DNA of 64,000 nt from CBDUQI01 sp965369325 (GCA_965369325.1 CBDUQI010000005.1:3381-67380); one strand, 5' to 3'. Positions 7,479-16,535 are shown, numbered from the stretch's first letter. Numbers and translations: made by a program. The notes: a model not told the origin generated them from the letters alone.

Positions 7479-8840
7479 ATGGCTGGGAACACTAAACCCC
7501 AACCTGTTATCAATCCTGACGCGCCCGAGAACTCACTAGAGGCGAAACAGCCCTATGTTGACAACGGCACGACTCGGGTTGATGCGGCTCGCTTTTATTG
7601 CACACACTACATGCAGAAGGAACGTGAACATCTTTGGCTGAAGGTGTGGCAAATTGCAGGGGTGGAGTCCGACATCCCCGAAGCCGGGGACTATTTTGTC
7701 TACACCATACTGCACGAGCAAATTCTCGTCGTTCGACAACAGGATCGCTCCGTGCGAGCGTTCTACAATGTCTGCCCGCACCGAGGCAATCGGCTGGTGC
7801 ACAACAAATGCGGCGCGGCCAACAGCTTTACCTGCTCATTTCATTCCTGGAATTTTGGTCTTGACGGTGCACTCGGCACTATCACCGATCAAGAGACGTT
7901 TCGCGATGAAGTCATCCAACATCGCCCCGGGCTAAAACCGGTGCACTGCGAAACGCTCGCGGGCATCGTATTCATCAACTTGCAGGACAAACCGCCGCCG
8001 CTTCGAGAGCGCATCGGCCTGCCCAACGGCTACCTTGAGGCCTATCAGCTGGACAAAATGAACGTCGTGCGCCACGTCGTCAGCGAATGGGCCGCGAACT
8101 GGAAAACCGGCGTCGATGCGTTTTACGAAAGCTACCATCTGCACGCGGTTCACCCGGAAACTCAGCCGGTGATGGGCGACCTGAACGTGCAGTACGATCT
8201 TTATCCCTACGGTGCCAGCCGCATGATCGTGCCGCTGGCGCAGGTAAGCCCGCGCGTGGCGGATCAAACCAGCGTGAACGACGGACTCCAGTACATGCTG
8301 GGCGACGCCGGCATTGATCCGGCCGCCTACGTCGGCGATGCCGCTGGCGTACGACGCGCGATACAAGCCGCTAAACGACAGCGCGCCGACCTCGTCGGAC
8401 TTGACTACTCTGCTCTGACAGACGGGCAACTGACCGACAGCTGGGCCACGGGGATCTTTCCAAACGTCCAGATCGGCTTACATCCGGAAGGGGCATTTCT
8501 GATGCGCTTTATGCCCCACGCCACCGACCCGGAAAAATTCTACTACGACACCATGACCCTTTATCGCTACGTGGACGATCCCGGATTCAACGCGCCAGCC
8601 TGGATGGGGATACCTGAGGGCACCGATCTTACCGGCGAAGACCGGCCCGACACAGAATACGTGCCGCTTGGTACCCCGCCGAATCTCGGCCTGGTGCTCG
8701 ATCAGGATTCCGATCTATTACCTGTTGTGCAGGAAGGCATTCGGTCCGCCGGTTTTGACGGTCCGCTTTGGGGCGAGCAAGAGCAGCGTTTAAGGCATTT
8801 TCATGTTGAGCTTGATCGCTACCTCAACGATGAACGATGA
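7479..8840 (+). CDS. Rieske non-heme iron oxygenase, alpha subunit (copy 2)
   Basis: A 453-residue oxygenase alpha subunit. Rieske ligands are C99-x-H101 (CPHRG) and C119-x2-H122 (CSFHSW). The catalytic iron region is NWKTGVDAFYESYHLHAVH, with N207, D213, H220 and H225. The ATG at 7479 is preceded by GGAG at 7469-7472. It differs considerably from the copy at 1325-2533, so the two probably act on different intermediates rather than being a recent duplication. It follows the SDR gene in one unit and ends head-on against another SDR gene at 8874. Confidence 0.92.
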   Translation: MAGNTKPQPVINPDAPENSLEAKQPYVDNGTTRVDAARFYCTHYMQKEREHLWLKVWQIAGVESDIPEAGDYFVYTILHEQILVVRQQDRSVRAFYNVCPHRGNRLVHNKCGAANSFTCSFHSWNFGLDGALGTITDQETFRDEVIQHRPGLKPVHCETLAGIVFINLQDKPPPLRERIGLPNGYLEAYQLDKMNVVRHVVSEWAANWKTGVDAFYESYHLHAVHPETQPVMGDLNVQYDLYPYGASRMIVPLAQVSPRVADQTSVNDGLQYMLGDAGIDPAAYVGDAAGVRRAIQAAKRQRADLVGLDYSALTDGQLTDSWATGIFPNVQIGLHPEGAFLMRFMPHATDPEKFYYDTMTLYRYVDDPGFNAPAWMGIPEGTDLTGEDRPDTEYVPLGTPPNLGLVLDQDSDLLPVVQEGIRSAGFDGPLWGEQEQRLRHFHVELDRYLNDER

Positions 8841-8873
8841 ATGAGAGGCGTGCGCGAGGCAGGCCGAGCACAG

Positions 8874-9617
8874 TCAGAACTGAACCATCGCGCCGCCGTC
8901 CACCTTAAAGCCACAGCCGGTGACAAAACGCGCGTCTTCGGATAACAAAAACATCGCGGCGCTCGCCACCTCGTCCGCCTCACCCAAGCGTCCAAGCGGT
9001 GCTTTGGACTCCCAGTACGCTTTAAAGTCTGGATCGTCCATAAACGGTTCGGACATCTTGGTCCAGATGGCACCCGGCTGAAGGTAGTTGACCGTGATCC
9101 CGTACTTACCAAGATCCACCGCCATACCTTTTGAGAGGCCGGCGACTGCATGCTTGGACGCGCCATAGATCGCCAGATTGGGCCCGCCCATTTCTGACAT
9201 GATCGACCCGAGGTTGACGATGCGTGGATATTTGGCCCGCTTGAGCAGCGGCACGGCTTCACGCGAGAGTCGAAACATGGCACGTAGATTCACCGCCATG
9301 ATGTGATCAAACTGCTCGTCGGTTAATGCCTCGAACGGCCCCGCGATGGCAATCCCTGCGTTGTTGACCAGAAAATCCACGCCACCGAACCCTTCGAGTG
9401 CGGCAGCGATAATCCCCTCAGGCGCTTCATCTTGTGTGACATCCAGCGCCAGAGGTACAACGCGTGAGTTGCCGGCAAACTCCTTATCCAGATCGTCAGT
9501 GCTTAAATCGACCGCCACAAGATTTGCGTTACTGTTGAGCAGTCGGCGCGAGATCGCACGGCCAATCCCATTGGCCGCGCCGGTCACAATTGCCGTTTTG
9601 CCCGCTAAGTCAGCCAT
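8874..9617 (-). CDS. SDR oxidoreductase (classical)
   Basis: A 247-residue classical SDR. It shows TAIVTGAANGIGRAIS at the cofactor-binding N-terminus, the NNAGI motif, and the catalytic Ser plus YGASK segment. The likely cofactor is NAD(H): an Asp follows the second strand (LVAVDLSTDD). It lies 22 bases downstream of the TonB-dependent receptor on the same strand and probably shares its promoter. The role is oxidation of a secondary alcohol in the imported compound or a pathway intermediate; the substrate is not deducible. Confidence 0.88.
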   Translation of the reverse strand: MADLAGKTAIVTGAANGIGRAISRRLLNSNANLVAVDLSTDDLDKEFAGNSRVVPLALDVTQDEAPEGIIAAALEGFGGVDFLVNNAGIAIAGPFEALTDEQFDHIMAVNLRAMFRLSREAVPLLKRAKYPRIVNLGSIMSEMGGPNLAIYGASKHAVAGLSKGMAVDLGKYGITVNYLQPGAIWTKMSEPFMDDPDFKAYWESKAPLGRLGEADEVASAAMFLLSEDARFVTGCGFKVDGGAMVQF

Positions 9618-9639
9618 TAACTAACCGACGCTCCGTACG

Positions 9640-12048
9640 CTAGTCGGAAAACTTGTAACCCACTTCCACACCATACGCGCGCGGCGGGCCGTAGTTTGAA
9701 AACGTCCATAACGCCCCCACCGCCTGCGATGCCGTTTTATAGCGATCATCGCTGAGGTTCTTGCCGAACAGCGACGCAAAGAACCGCTCTTCCGGCGACG
9801 TCCAGGTCACGCTGGCATTGAATATGGTGCGTTTCTCCAGCACGGTGTCAAATGCAGAGCCAATGTCATCGTTGTAGTAGTAGGTATTTTCGTCTTCATA
9901 GTTAAAATTGGCATTCAGCCGCAGGTTACTGCCGGATGACAGATCACGCAGGTAAGTGAGATCGATACCTGCGGTGACGTCGGGTGAACGCACCACGTCG
10001 CGGCCCGAGAAATCTTCCAGCGTTCCGTCAAGATTTCGATCCAGCAGAAACTCTTTGTACTCTGCGTCGAGCAAACCGACATTAGCGCGCAATGTCAGCC
10101 CGTCCGTCAGCAAGGCGGAGAATTCCAGCTCCAGACCCTGCGCATCCACTTCTGCGGCGTTAAACGTGCGCGTTTCCTGGAAGGCGGTGCCGGGAACGGA
10201 CACGACCGTACTACGCTGGAAATCTTCGTAGTTCACATTGAAAACAGTCGCGTTCAGGCGCACACGATCGTCCAGAAAGCTCTTTTTGATGCCGACTTCG
10301 ACATTGGTTGCGAACTCGGGTTCGTAGGACTGCAACGGAAAGTTGGCGAAGCCACCAGAACCGGCCTGATCGTTATAACCACCGCTTTTGAATCCACGCG
10401 ATACGGTCAGATAGCCAAACGTGTCTTCGCTGAACTTATACGACCCCGTCAGGCGCCAGGTGGGCTCGGTCCATGATTGCGAATCACGCTGCACGGAGCC
10501 CGCGGCTAACGAGTAGTCCTGCCCGTCAAGAGGCTCATTAATACTGCCAAGCCCACCCGGGAAAATCACATTAAGAGGCAGGCCTTCGCGTGCAGTGTAG
10601 TCCTTCTCCTCATCGGTCACGCGTGCGCCGATGCCAATCTGGAACTTGTCGTTAACATCCCAGGTTCCATCGACAAAGAACGCCAGTGATGTCGCATCCT
10701 GGCGGTTACACAGCAGCAGAGGATTGTCGTTGTCTAACACGCCAGGCACGGCGGAGCCGAAGAACTCCACAAGACCCAGTTGCTGCAACACGCAGAAGTC
10801 AACGTCATTGGTTTGATAGAACGCGCCAGCCACGTAGTTAAACGCCCCTGGCCGATCGGAGGCGATCCGCGCTTCCAGCTGAAACGTCTCGCGATCATCG
10901 TCGCGCGTTGCGCTAAAGAAGCTCTCGTACGGCGTGCCCAGATACTCGTTAGGCAGGCGCGACTCCTGGCTTCGACTGCCAGCATGCACGTAGAAAGTGT
11001 GATTGTTCAGGTCGTGCTCCAAGTTCAGATAAGCACCAAACACGTCCACTTCCTGCGAATCGTTCAAACCCACAATAGAGCTGTTGTGAATACCGGCCTG
11101 ATCCAGAGGATCGACGCCCTCGCCCACCCCCGGAAAACCAAACAGCGTTGCCAGTTGCCCGGCCGCTTCCGGCGTATCGTTAATCACGGGCACCGGATCG
11201 CTGCGATCCTTTATCGTTTCAAGCTGCGCGAAAATCCGTGTTTTATCCGTTAAGTGCCACGTGAGCTTCGCTCGCGCGGCCAACACATCTTTGCCGCCCA
11301 GGTCCCGACCATCGCCCGCGACGGTGGTGCCGTCTGCGGCTGCGGCGTCACCCAACGCAGCGCCAAACGCATCGGTCGGCGTGTCTACTTTGCCGTTTTT
11401 ATAGTAGCCGTCGCTTTTCTGATACATCGCTGCAACACGTATCGCTGCATCTTCGGACACCGGCAGATTCACTCCCAGCGTGGCTTTGCTGCTGCCGAAA
11501 CTTCCTGCCTGTAGACCGATATCAACGGACGTCTCGTCCAACTTAGCTTGTTTGGTACGCACCACGACCGCGCCGGCTGTCGTGTTTTTACCGAACAGTG
11601 TACCTTGCGGCCCACGCAGCACTTCGACCGCTTCGATGTCGTAAGGCTCTAACAATTGGGTTTGCACGTGAGGGAACACAAAGTCATCGACGATAACCCC
11701 GACTTTGGGATCGAAGTAAACGATAATGTCAGTCTCAGCGGCACCGCGCATCGCGAACGAGGCAGCGTTAAATCCGGTGACCGTCGCAGCCGAGAAGTTG
11801 GGGACGAACAAGGCGATTTCGCCAATGTCCTGAGCAAACAGCTTTTCGAATTCCCCCCCATCGACCGCCGACACGGACACTGGGGTTTCCTGCAAATTGG
11901 TCTCGGCTCGACGAGTTGCGGTGACGATCACCTCTTCCAGCACCTGCGCCGACACCGTGGAACTGATCATTCCGCCTATGGCAAGACCTATGGGCACCAT
12001 CGCGGTGGCTCGTGATGGCGAAATGGACTGAATCCACTCTTTTAACAT
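9640..12048 (-). CDS. TonB-dependent outer-membrane receptor
   Basis: An 802-residue TonB-dependent transporter with an N-terminal signal peptide (hydrophobic stretch about 17-34, cleavage near VSA-Q). A TonB-box-like segment EEVIVTATRR follows, then a plug domain with LRGPQGTLFGKNTTAG, and a 22-strand-type barrel ending in the aromatic-rich YGVEVGYKFSD. It energises uptake of a large or scarce substrate across the outer membrane. Its place ahead of an SDR and inside the oxygenase island suggests import of the pathway substrate rather than a siderophore. The AAACARTCA-containing site at 12111-12127 lies just upstream. Confidence 0.93.
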   Translation of the reverse strand: MLKEWIQSISPSRATAMVPIGLAIGGMISSTVSAQVLEEVIVTATRRAETNLQETPVSVSAVDGGEFEKLFAQDIGEIALFVPNFSAATVTGFNAASFAMRGAAETDIIVYFDPKVGVIVDDFVFPHVQTQLLEPYDIEAVEVLRGPQGTLFGKNTTAGAVVVRTKQAKLDETSVDIGLQAGSFGSSKATLGVNLPVSEDAAIRVAAMYQKSDGYYKNGKVDTPTDAFGAALGDAAAADGTTVAGDGRDLGGKDVLAARAKLTWHLTDKTRIFAQLETIKDRSDPVPVINDTPEAAGQLATLFGFPGVGEGVDPLDQAGIHNSSIVGLNDSQEVDVFGAYLNLEHDLNNHTFYVHAGSRSQESRLPNEYLGTPYESFFSATRDDDRETFQLEARIASDRPGAFNYVAGAFYQTNDVDFCVLQQLGLVEFFGSAVPGVLDNDNPLLLCNRQDATSLAFFVDGTWDVNDKFQIGIGARVTDEEKDYTAREGLPLNVIFPGGLGSINEPLDGQDYSLAAGSVQRDSQSWTEPTWRLTGSYKFSEDTFGYLTVSRGFKSGGYNDQAGSGGFANFPLQSYEPEFATNVEVGIKKSFLDDRVRLNATVFNVNYEDFQRSTVVSVPGTAFQETRTFNAAEVDAQGLELEFSALLTDGLTLRANVGLLDAEYKEFLLDRNLDGTLEDFSGRDVVRSPDVTAGIDLTYLRDLSSGSNLRLNANFNYEDENTYYYNDDIGSAFDTVLEKRTIFNASVTWTSPEERFFASLFGKNLSDDRYKTASQAVGALWTFSNYGPPRAYGVEVGYKFSD

Positions 12049-12110
12049 TGCTTCCCCCTGACTGAACGATTCACCGACTTATATGGATGCTCTGGCATTT
12101 ACAATAAAAA

Positions 12111-12127
12111 GTCAAACATGATTGTTT
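12111..12127. promoter_or_regulatory. Degenerate copy of the island operator (site 3), upstream of the TonB receptor
   Basis: Read on the minus strand, AAACAATCATGTTTGAC matches the AAACARTCA half-site of sites 1 and 2, while the second half is degenerate. It lies about 65 bases upstream of the receptor start at 12048, and the site contains a TTGACT -35-like hexamer on the same strand. The match supports joint control with the other two promoters but is weaker than they are. Confidence 0.5.
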
Positions 12128-12195
12128 TTTTTACCACCTCTATCGGGTTGAGTTCGCCAGGATTATTGTGCGGTCGCAACATGGCAACAGCCAAT

Positions 12196-12756
12196 TTACT
12201 GCGCTTTGAACTGGCACCAGGGCTCCTGGTCCACCAAATCCAGAACAAACGACAGCTTCGCCAACCCCCCAATCACCGCTGCAACCAGGCCTATTTCGCA
12301 AATCTGTGCGTCCGTGAAATGGCTTTGTAGTCTCAGCAAGAGTGCGTTGTCCACCTGTTGCTGTTGATTTTCGATCGCCAGCAGCTCGGTGTACTGGAGT
12401 AGGGCCTGCTCAGCATCCGAGAACAGTGCGGAGTCACAACGATCCAAAGCATCAATTTGCGCGCGACTAATACCCGTCTCCAGTGCAGCCGGCACATTTT
12501 GCAGGTTGCAGGTAAGGCACCCATGCATCATCGATAGCTTCAGTCGCACCAGCTGCTTGTAACGAGCCTCGACCGTACCCGCAAAAAAGATGTTGGCGTA
12601 AAATTTGTCCATCACAAAGTCCAGCAACACTGGCGAACTAGCGAACACTTCAACAAACTTCGCATTGCCCGTCAGTGTCTGCAGGGTTTGCCAGGCCGCA
12701 CGAATTTCAGCGGGCATTTGCTCGGGTAATACGGCAGAAAGTGTTGCACGTGTCAC
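12196..12756 (-). CDS. AhpD-like / carboxymuconolactone decarboxylase-family protein
   Basis: About 186 residues. The GTG at 12756 is chosen because AAGGAGA lies about seven bases upstream; an ATG at 12780 would add eight residues. The core shows the AhpD-type motif MMHGCLTCNLQ with a redox-active CxxC, preceded by LVRLKLS and followed by IGLVAAVIGGLAKLSF. Family members act as peroxidase partners, gamma-carboxymuconolactone decarboxylases or unknown oxidoreductases. It is divergent from the quinohemoprotein gene, with an inverted repeat between them at 12787-12805. The precise activity is unassigned. Confidence 0.8.
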   Translation of the reverse strand: MTRATLSAVLPEQMPAEIRAAWQTLQTLTGNAKFVEVFASSPVLLDFVMDKFYANIFFAGTVEARYKQLVRLKLSMMHGCLTCNLQNVPAALETGISRAQIDALDRCDSALFSDAEQALLQYTELLAIENQQQQVDNALLLRLQSHFTDAQICEIGLVAAVIGGLAKLSFVLDLVDQEPWCQFKAQ

Positions 12757-12786
12757 GGACAATCTCCTTGTTGGGCTCATCCACTA

Positions 12787-12805
12787 CTTGCAGTTCACCT
12801 GCAAG
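12787..12805. promoter_or_regulatory. Inverted repeat CTTGCAG-N5-CTGCAAG
   Basis: A perfect 7-bp inverted repeat with a 5-bp spacer (arms 12787-12793 and 12799-12805). It lies in the divergent gap between the AhpD-like gene and the quinohemoprotein gene. It differs from the AAACARTCA sites, so a different regulator is likely. Confidence 0.45.
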
Positions 12806-12864
12806 CTCGGCTAAATACTATAGCGCGTAACCCGCACGCGCTTTGAAGTAAGACAGTGGATGTA

Positions 12865-14832
12865 ATGATGCCAGCCGACCAATTTTTGACCACCCGCCAA
12901 CGCCTCTATCTGTGCCTGACGGCCGCGTCAACGCTTCTATTTGCCTGCGACTCAGGCCGTACTCCTTCAACCGGTGAGCCAACAACGCTTGCCGAGCATT
13001 CGCCACCTGCCTCATCTGAACTCCAGAACCCTGACCTGCAACAGCAGTTGCAAGGCTCATCAGGTGGCACCGCCATACACCCCGGCGCCAAACTTTATGA
13101 GAGTCATTGCGCCAGTTGCCACAATACCGGCCTGGCACGGGCGCCTGCTTTGAATATTATGCAATTGTTGTCGCCGGAAGCTATGCACAGCGCGCTTGAG
13201 AGCGGCGTTATGAAACAACAGGCGGCTGCTCTGACTGCTGAGCAACGCACCGAAGTCGTGGAGTTTTTAGTCGGAAAACCCGACCTTACACCGCTCAAAC
13301 TTGACCACTGCGAGCACCAGGCGAATTGGTTTGACTACGCAAAACCGCCCACGGCCAAAGGCTGGGGAGTAGACGCGAACAACTCGCGACACGTACCGGC
13401 CGCGCACGGACAAGTTGGCGCAAATGATCTGGGCGCGCTTAAAATCAAGTGGGTTTTTGAGTACCCGCGCGCCACCCGTGCACGCTCGCACCCCTCTTTC
13501 GCTGGCGGCGCGGTATTTGTTGGCAGCCAGAACGGCTATGTTTATGCGCTGGATCAAACTTCCGGCTGCGTGCGCTGGGCGTACCCCGCCGGCGCCGAAG
13601 TGCGCACTGGAATTACCATTAAGGACTGGATGCAGTCCGCCAACGGTGCACCCATCGGCTATTTCGCCGACGTGCTTGCGCGAGTGCATGCCGTCAATCT
13701 GACCACCGGAGAGCCAGTCTGGCGGGCCCTCGCCGACGAACACCCCAACGCGACCACCACCGCGCAGCCTGTGCTGTTCGAAGACCATGTTATCCAACCG
13801 GTTTCCTCGCTCGAAGTGGTGCCGGCGGCTGATCCGACGTACCCGTGTTGCACCTTTCGCGGCTCGCTCGTCACCCTCAACGCCAACACTGGCGAAGAAA
13901 TTCGTCGCACCTACACCATTGCGCAAGCACCCGTGGAAGTCGCCAAGAACAACGTAGGCACGGCGATCCTGGCGCCCTCCGGCGCCCCCGTATGGAACAC
14001 CCCCACCATCGATACCAAACTTAGACGGATGTATTTCGGCACTGGTGAAAACTACTCCTCGCCAGCCGAATCACACAGCGACGCGATCATCGCCGTGAGC
14101 CTGGATACGGGTAAGGTGCAATGGGTACGCCAAACCACAGAAGGGGACGCCTGGAATCTGGCGTGTATGCCGTTTATCCACAATCAGACCAACTGCCCGA
14201 AAGAACGCGGTCCCGATGTTGATTTTGGGGCACCCCCAATACTGATAGAGCAGGCGGGTCAGCGCATATTGGTAGCGGGGCAGAAATCCGGCGATGTTTA
14301 TGGCATTGATCCCAATGATGGAGCGCTGATTTGGCAGGAAAAAATTGGGCGTGGCGGCAATCAGGGCGGCATGCATTTTGGCATGGCGGCCATCGGCGAT
14401 ACGGTGTTTGTGCCCATCGCCGATTACACGGACGAGTCGCTTTCTGCTGCTGATGCGCGCCCTGGAGTTTACGCGGTTAATGCCTTTACCGGCAAACGAC
14501 TTTGGTCACACCCTGCACCGGATAAGTGTGGTGATAGGGTCGATTGCGACCCCGGGATTTCCGCTGCGATTTCAGCCATCGACGGCGCTGTACTAGCGGG
14601 CCATATGGATGGTTTTCTGCGCGCGTATGACACCCGCAACGGTGAGCTGTTGTGGGAGTTTGACGCCACGCAAAAATTCACCACTACCACAGGGACGCAA
14701 GCATCTGGTGGCTCGTTTGGTGGCGCCACCGCACCCGTGGCACACGATGGGATGTTATTTCTGAATTCCGGCTATGGGATCTATTTCCATATGCCCGGAA
14801 ACGTGCTGATTGCCTTTGAGAAGGTGCAATGA
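12865..14832 (+). CDS. Lipoprotein quinohemoprotein dehydrogenase (cytochrome c + PQQ propeller, polyvinyl-alcohol-dehydrogenase-like)
   Basis: About 655 residues from the tandem ATGs at 12865/12868; a GTG at 12856 is also possible. An N-terminal lipoprotein signal ends at C28 (LLFAC). A cytochrome c domain follows with CASCH (C82, C85, H86) and a likely Met ligand in GVMKQQ. The rest is a PQQ-binding beta-propeller with repeated blade motifs (AVFVGSQNGYVYALDQTSG, VYAVNAFTGKRLW, GFLRAYDTRNGELLWEFDA). The domain order, cytochrome first, is that of polyvinyl-alcohol dehydrogenase rather than type II alcohol dehydrogenases, where it comes last. It would oxidise an alcohol in the periplasm and pass electrons to the respiratory chain. 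No PQQ biosynthesis gene is in the window. Confidence 0.85.
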   Translation: MMPADQFLTTRQRLYLCLTAASTLLFACDSGRTPSTGEPTTLAEHSPPASSELQNPDLQQQLQGSSGGTAIHPGAKLYESHCASCHNTGLARAPALNIMQLLSPEAMHSALESGVMKQQAAALTAEQRTEVVEFLVGKPDLTPLKLDHCEHQANWFDYAKPPTAKGWGVDANNSRHVPAAHGQVGANDLGALKIKWVFEYPRATRARSHPSFAGGAVFVGSQNGYVYALDQTSGCVRWAYPAGAEVRTGITIKDWMQSANGAPIGYFADVLARVHAVNLTTGEPVWRALADEHPNATTTAQPVLFEDHVIQPVSSLEVVPAADPTYPCCTFRGSLVTLNANTGEEIRRTYTIAQAPVEVAKNNVGTAILAPSGAPVWNTPTIDTKLRRMYFGTGENYSSPAESHSDAIIAVSLDTGKVQWVRQTTEGDAWNLACMPFIHNQTNCPKERGPDVDFGAPPILIEQAGQRILVAGQKSGDVYGIDPNDGALIWQEKIGRGGNQGGMHFGMAAIGDTVFVPIADYTDESLSAADARPGVYAVNAFTGKRLWSHPAPDKCGDRVDCDPGISAAISAIDGAVLAGHMDGFLRAYDTRNGELLWEFDATQKFTTTTGTQASGGSFGGATAPVAHDGMLFLNSGYGIYFHMPGNVLIAFEKVQ

Positions 14833-14867
14833 GGCGCTCTAAGCCGTGCCGGTTTAAGCGCGACACT

Positions 14868-14901
14868 CAGTTGACCTGCCAGGGCGGCGAGCCGTCAACT
14901 G
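14868..14901. terminator. Candidate bidirectional hairpin between convergent genes
   Basis: CAGTTGAC (14868-14875) and GTCAACTG (14894-14901) form a perfect 8-bp stem with an 18-base loop. It lies between the convergent ends of the quinohemoprotein and TetR genes, and the right arm overlaps the TetR stop codon. There is no clear T-tract, so intrinsic terminator activity is uncertain. Confidence 0.35.
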
Positions 14902-15536
14902 GGTAGCAACTCGCGGATCTGCTTTTCAAGGTAGCCTAATAACATTTTTTCATTGTGAGCCCGCGGATGCATCAAATGGCTCATCGCAATCCCTTCAATC
15001 AGAGTCTGACTTAGTGACAACGCAAGATCAAACGCTTGGCTGTCTTTTTGCCACTCAGGAAATGCCTCTTCCGCTGTCGCGTACCAGGCCTCATCGAAAC
15101 GGGTTTGCGCGGGTTGCAAAATTTTACGCAACTCCGGATCGTTGCGTGCGGCCACAGAGAGTTCGAAAAATGCAACAAATAAAGGGTGATTGGCGTGTTC
15201 CCAGTAAGCTGTTACCGCTAACTTTACTCGATCTTTTTTCTTCGGCAACGTCCGTGATGACCGGCGAAAAGCGCGAATACGTTTTTCAAAAAGATACTCG
15301 ACAGTGGCAGTGATAATGTCCGTTTTCGATGGGAAATGATGCATAGTCGCACCACGCGAAAGCCCGGCCTGCTTGGCAATCATCATCGTGGTGGTTTTAG
15401 CGTAGCCAATATTGATGATGCAATAAACTGCCGCGTCGAGAATCTGTTGGCGGGTGCCAGAACTCTTGTGAGCCTGCCACCCTTGCTGCCCCGGTCCTGT
15501 CGGATTGCTGGCTGTTTGCTTTTTTACTTTGGTCAT
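14895..15536 (-). CDS. TetR-family transcriptional regulator
   Basis: A 213-residue TetR-type repressor. The N-terminal helix-turn-helix is visible as TTTMMIAKQAGLSRGATMHH followed by FPSKTDII (about residues 48-75). The C-terminal ligand domain is less conserved, as usual. It is divergent from the SDR gene at 15690, with a 7-bp inverted repeat between them. It is the only regulator inside the oxygenase island and is therefore the best candidate for binding the AAACARTCA palindromes. No such site lies in its own promoter, so autoregulation through that motif is not supported. Confidence 0.92.
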   Translation of the reverse strand: MTKVKKQTASNPTGPGQQGWQAHKSSGTRQQILDAAVYCIINIGYAKTTTMMIAKQAGLSRGATMHHFPSKTDIITATVEYLFEKRIRAFRRSSRTLPKKKDRVKLAVTAYWEHANHPLFVAFFELSVAARNDPELRKILQPAQTRFDEAWYATAEEAFPEWQKDSQAFDLALSLSQTLIEGIAMSHLMHPRAHNEKMLLGYLEKQIRELLPS

Positions 15537-15641
15537 AGTGAGAATTTTAGATTTAGGGTTGAGCGCTTTTACAACCGCTCAGCGTAATCCCGGTCGATTC
15601 GACGCAGGCAAGCTGATAATGTCAACGAATCGATTTAAGCC

Positions 15642-15661
15642 TAGCATGATTCGCCATGCTA
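15642..15661. promoter_or_regulatory. Inverted repeat TAGCATG-N6-CATGCTA
   Basis: A perfect 7-bp inverted repeat with a 6-bp spacer. It ends 28 bases before the SDR start at 15690, in the gap shared with the divergent TetR gene. The position fits an operator for that TetR protein or another local regulator. Its sequence differs from the AAACARTCA sites. Confidence 0.5.
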
Positions 15662-15689
15662 TTTCCGCAAAGATTGAGAGGCATGAATA

Positions 15690-16448
15690 ATGAGCAATCG
15701 AGTTTCTGGAAAAGTCGCACTGATAACCGGAGCGGCTTCTGGTCTTGGGCGAGCCGATGCGCTAGCGCTGGCACAAGAAGGGGCGAGCGTCATCCTTACC
15801 GACGTCAACAACGAAGGGCAGGCAGTGGCAGATGAGATTGCGAAACAAACTGGCGCCACGACCCATTTTTTCCACCAAGATGTGGCGGATGAGAAACGCT
15901 GGGATGAAATCATAGGTGACATCGAATCACGGTTTGGCGCACTGCATGTCTTGGTCAACAATGCAGGCATCGTTATCTGTGCGACGCCCGAGACCACCAC
16001 GCTAGAGCAATTTCGCCTCGCCAACGCGGTCATGAGCGAGAGCGTTTTTCTTGGATGTCGAGCGGCGATACCGTTGATGAAAAAATCCGGCGGCGGCTCA
16101 ATTATCAATATGTCGTCGATTGCTTCACACAAGGGTTACCCGGTGTTTTTTGCGTACACGGCAGCGAAGGGGGCGGTGCGCGCCATGACCAAGTCCATCG
16201 CGATACACTGCCAGATGAACGGCTATAACATACGTTGCAACTCGGTGCACCCAAGCTCAATCGACACACCGATGATTGCCCAGGCCAACAAGGAACTTGG
16301 AATCGCGCCGCCAGAACCAGGTGCCGACCCGGTTGGTGTAGGGGTGCCGGAGGATGTCGCCAGCTTGATCGTTTATCTTGCCAGCGACGAATCGCGGTTT
16401 GTGAACGGTGCGGAGCTCATGTTGGATAACGCATTGTCTATCCAATAG
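15690..16448 (+). CDS. SDR oxidoreductase (hydroxysteroid/cyclic-alcohol dehydrogenase-like)
   Basis: A 252-residue classical SDR. It has ALITGAASGLGRADALALA at the N-terminus, Asp at the end of strand 2 (VILTDVN, an NAD preference), NNAGI, and the active site SSIASHKGYPVFFAYTAAK with catalytic Ser, Tyr and Lys. GAGAGG at 15676-15681 is a good ribosome site for the ATG at 15690. The sequence is of the type annotated as 3-alpha/20-beta-hydroxysteroid or cyclopentanol dehydrogenases, so a cyclic secondary alcohol is the most likely substrate class. That is an inference from family resemblance only. Confidence 0.88.
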   Translation: MSNRVSGKVALITGAASGLGRADALALAQEGASVILTDVNNEGQAVADEIAKQTGATTHFFHQDVADEKRWDEIIGDIESRFGALHVLVNNAGIVICATPETTTLEQFRLANAVMSESVFLGCRAAIPLMKKSGGGSIINMSSIASHKGYPVFFAYTAAKGAVRAMTKSIAIHCQMNGYNIRCNSVHPSSIDTPMIAQANKELGIAPPEPGADPVGVGVPEDVASLIVYLASDESRFVNGAELMLDNALSIQ

Positions 16449-16535
16449 TCGGCGACAAGTTCAAGGTTGCAAGCGAGGTTGGCGAGGTGTTCACGCGCAA
16501 TTGGGTAGTTTACGCAATTAATTGTGCCATCGGTC

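Noticed and set aside
16515..16524. CAATTAATTG palindrome between convergent genes
   Set aside because: It is short, AT-rich and downstream of both neighbours, so a regulatory role is unlikely.
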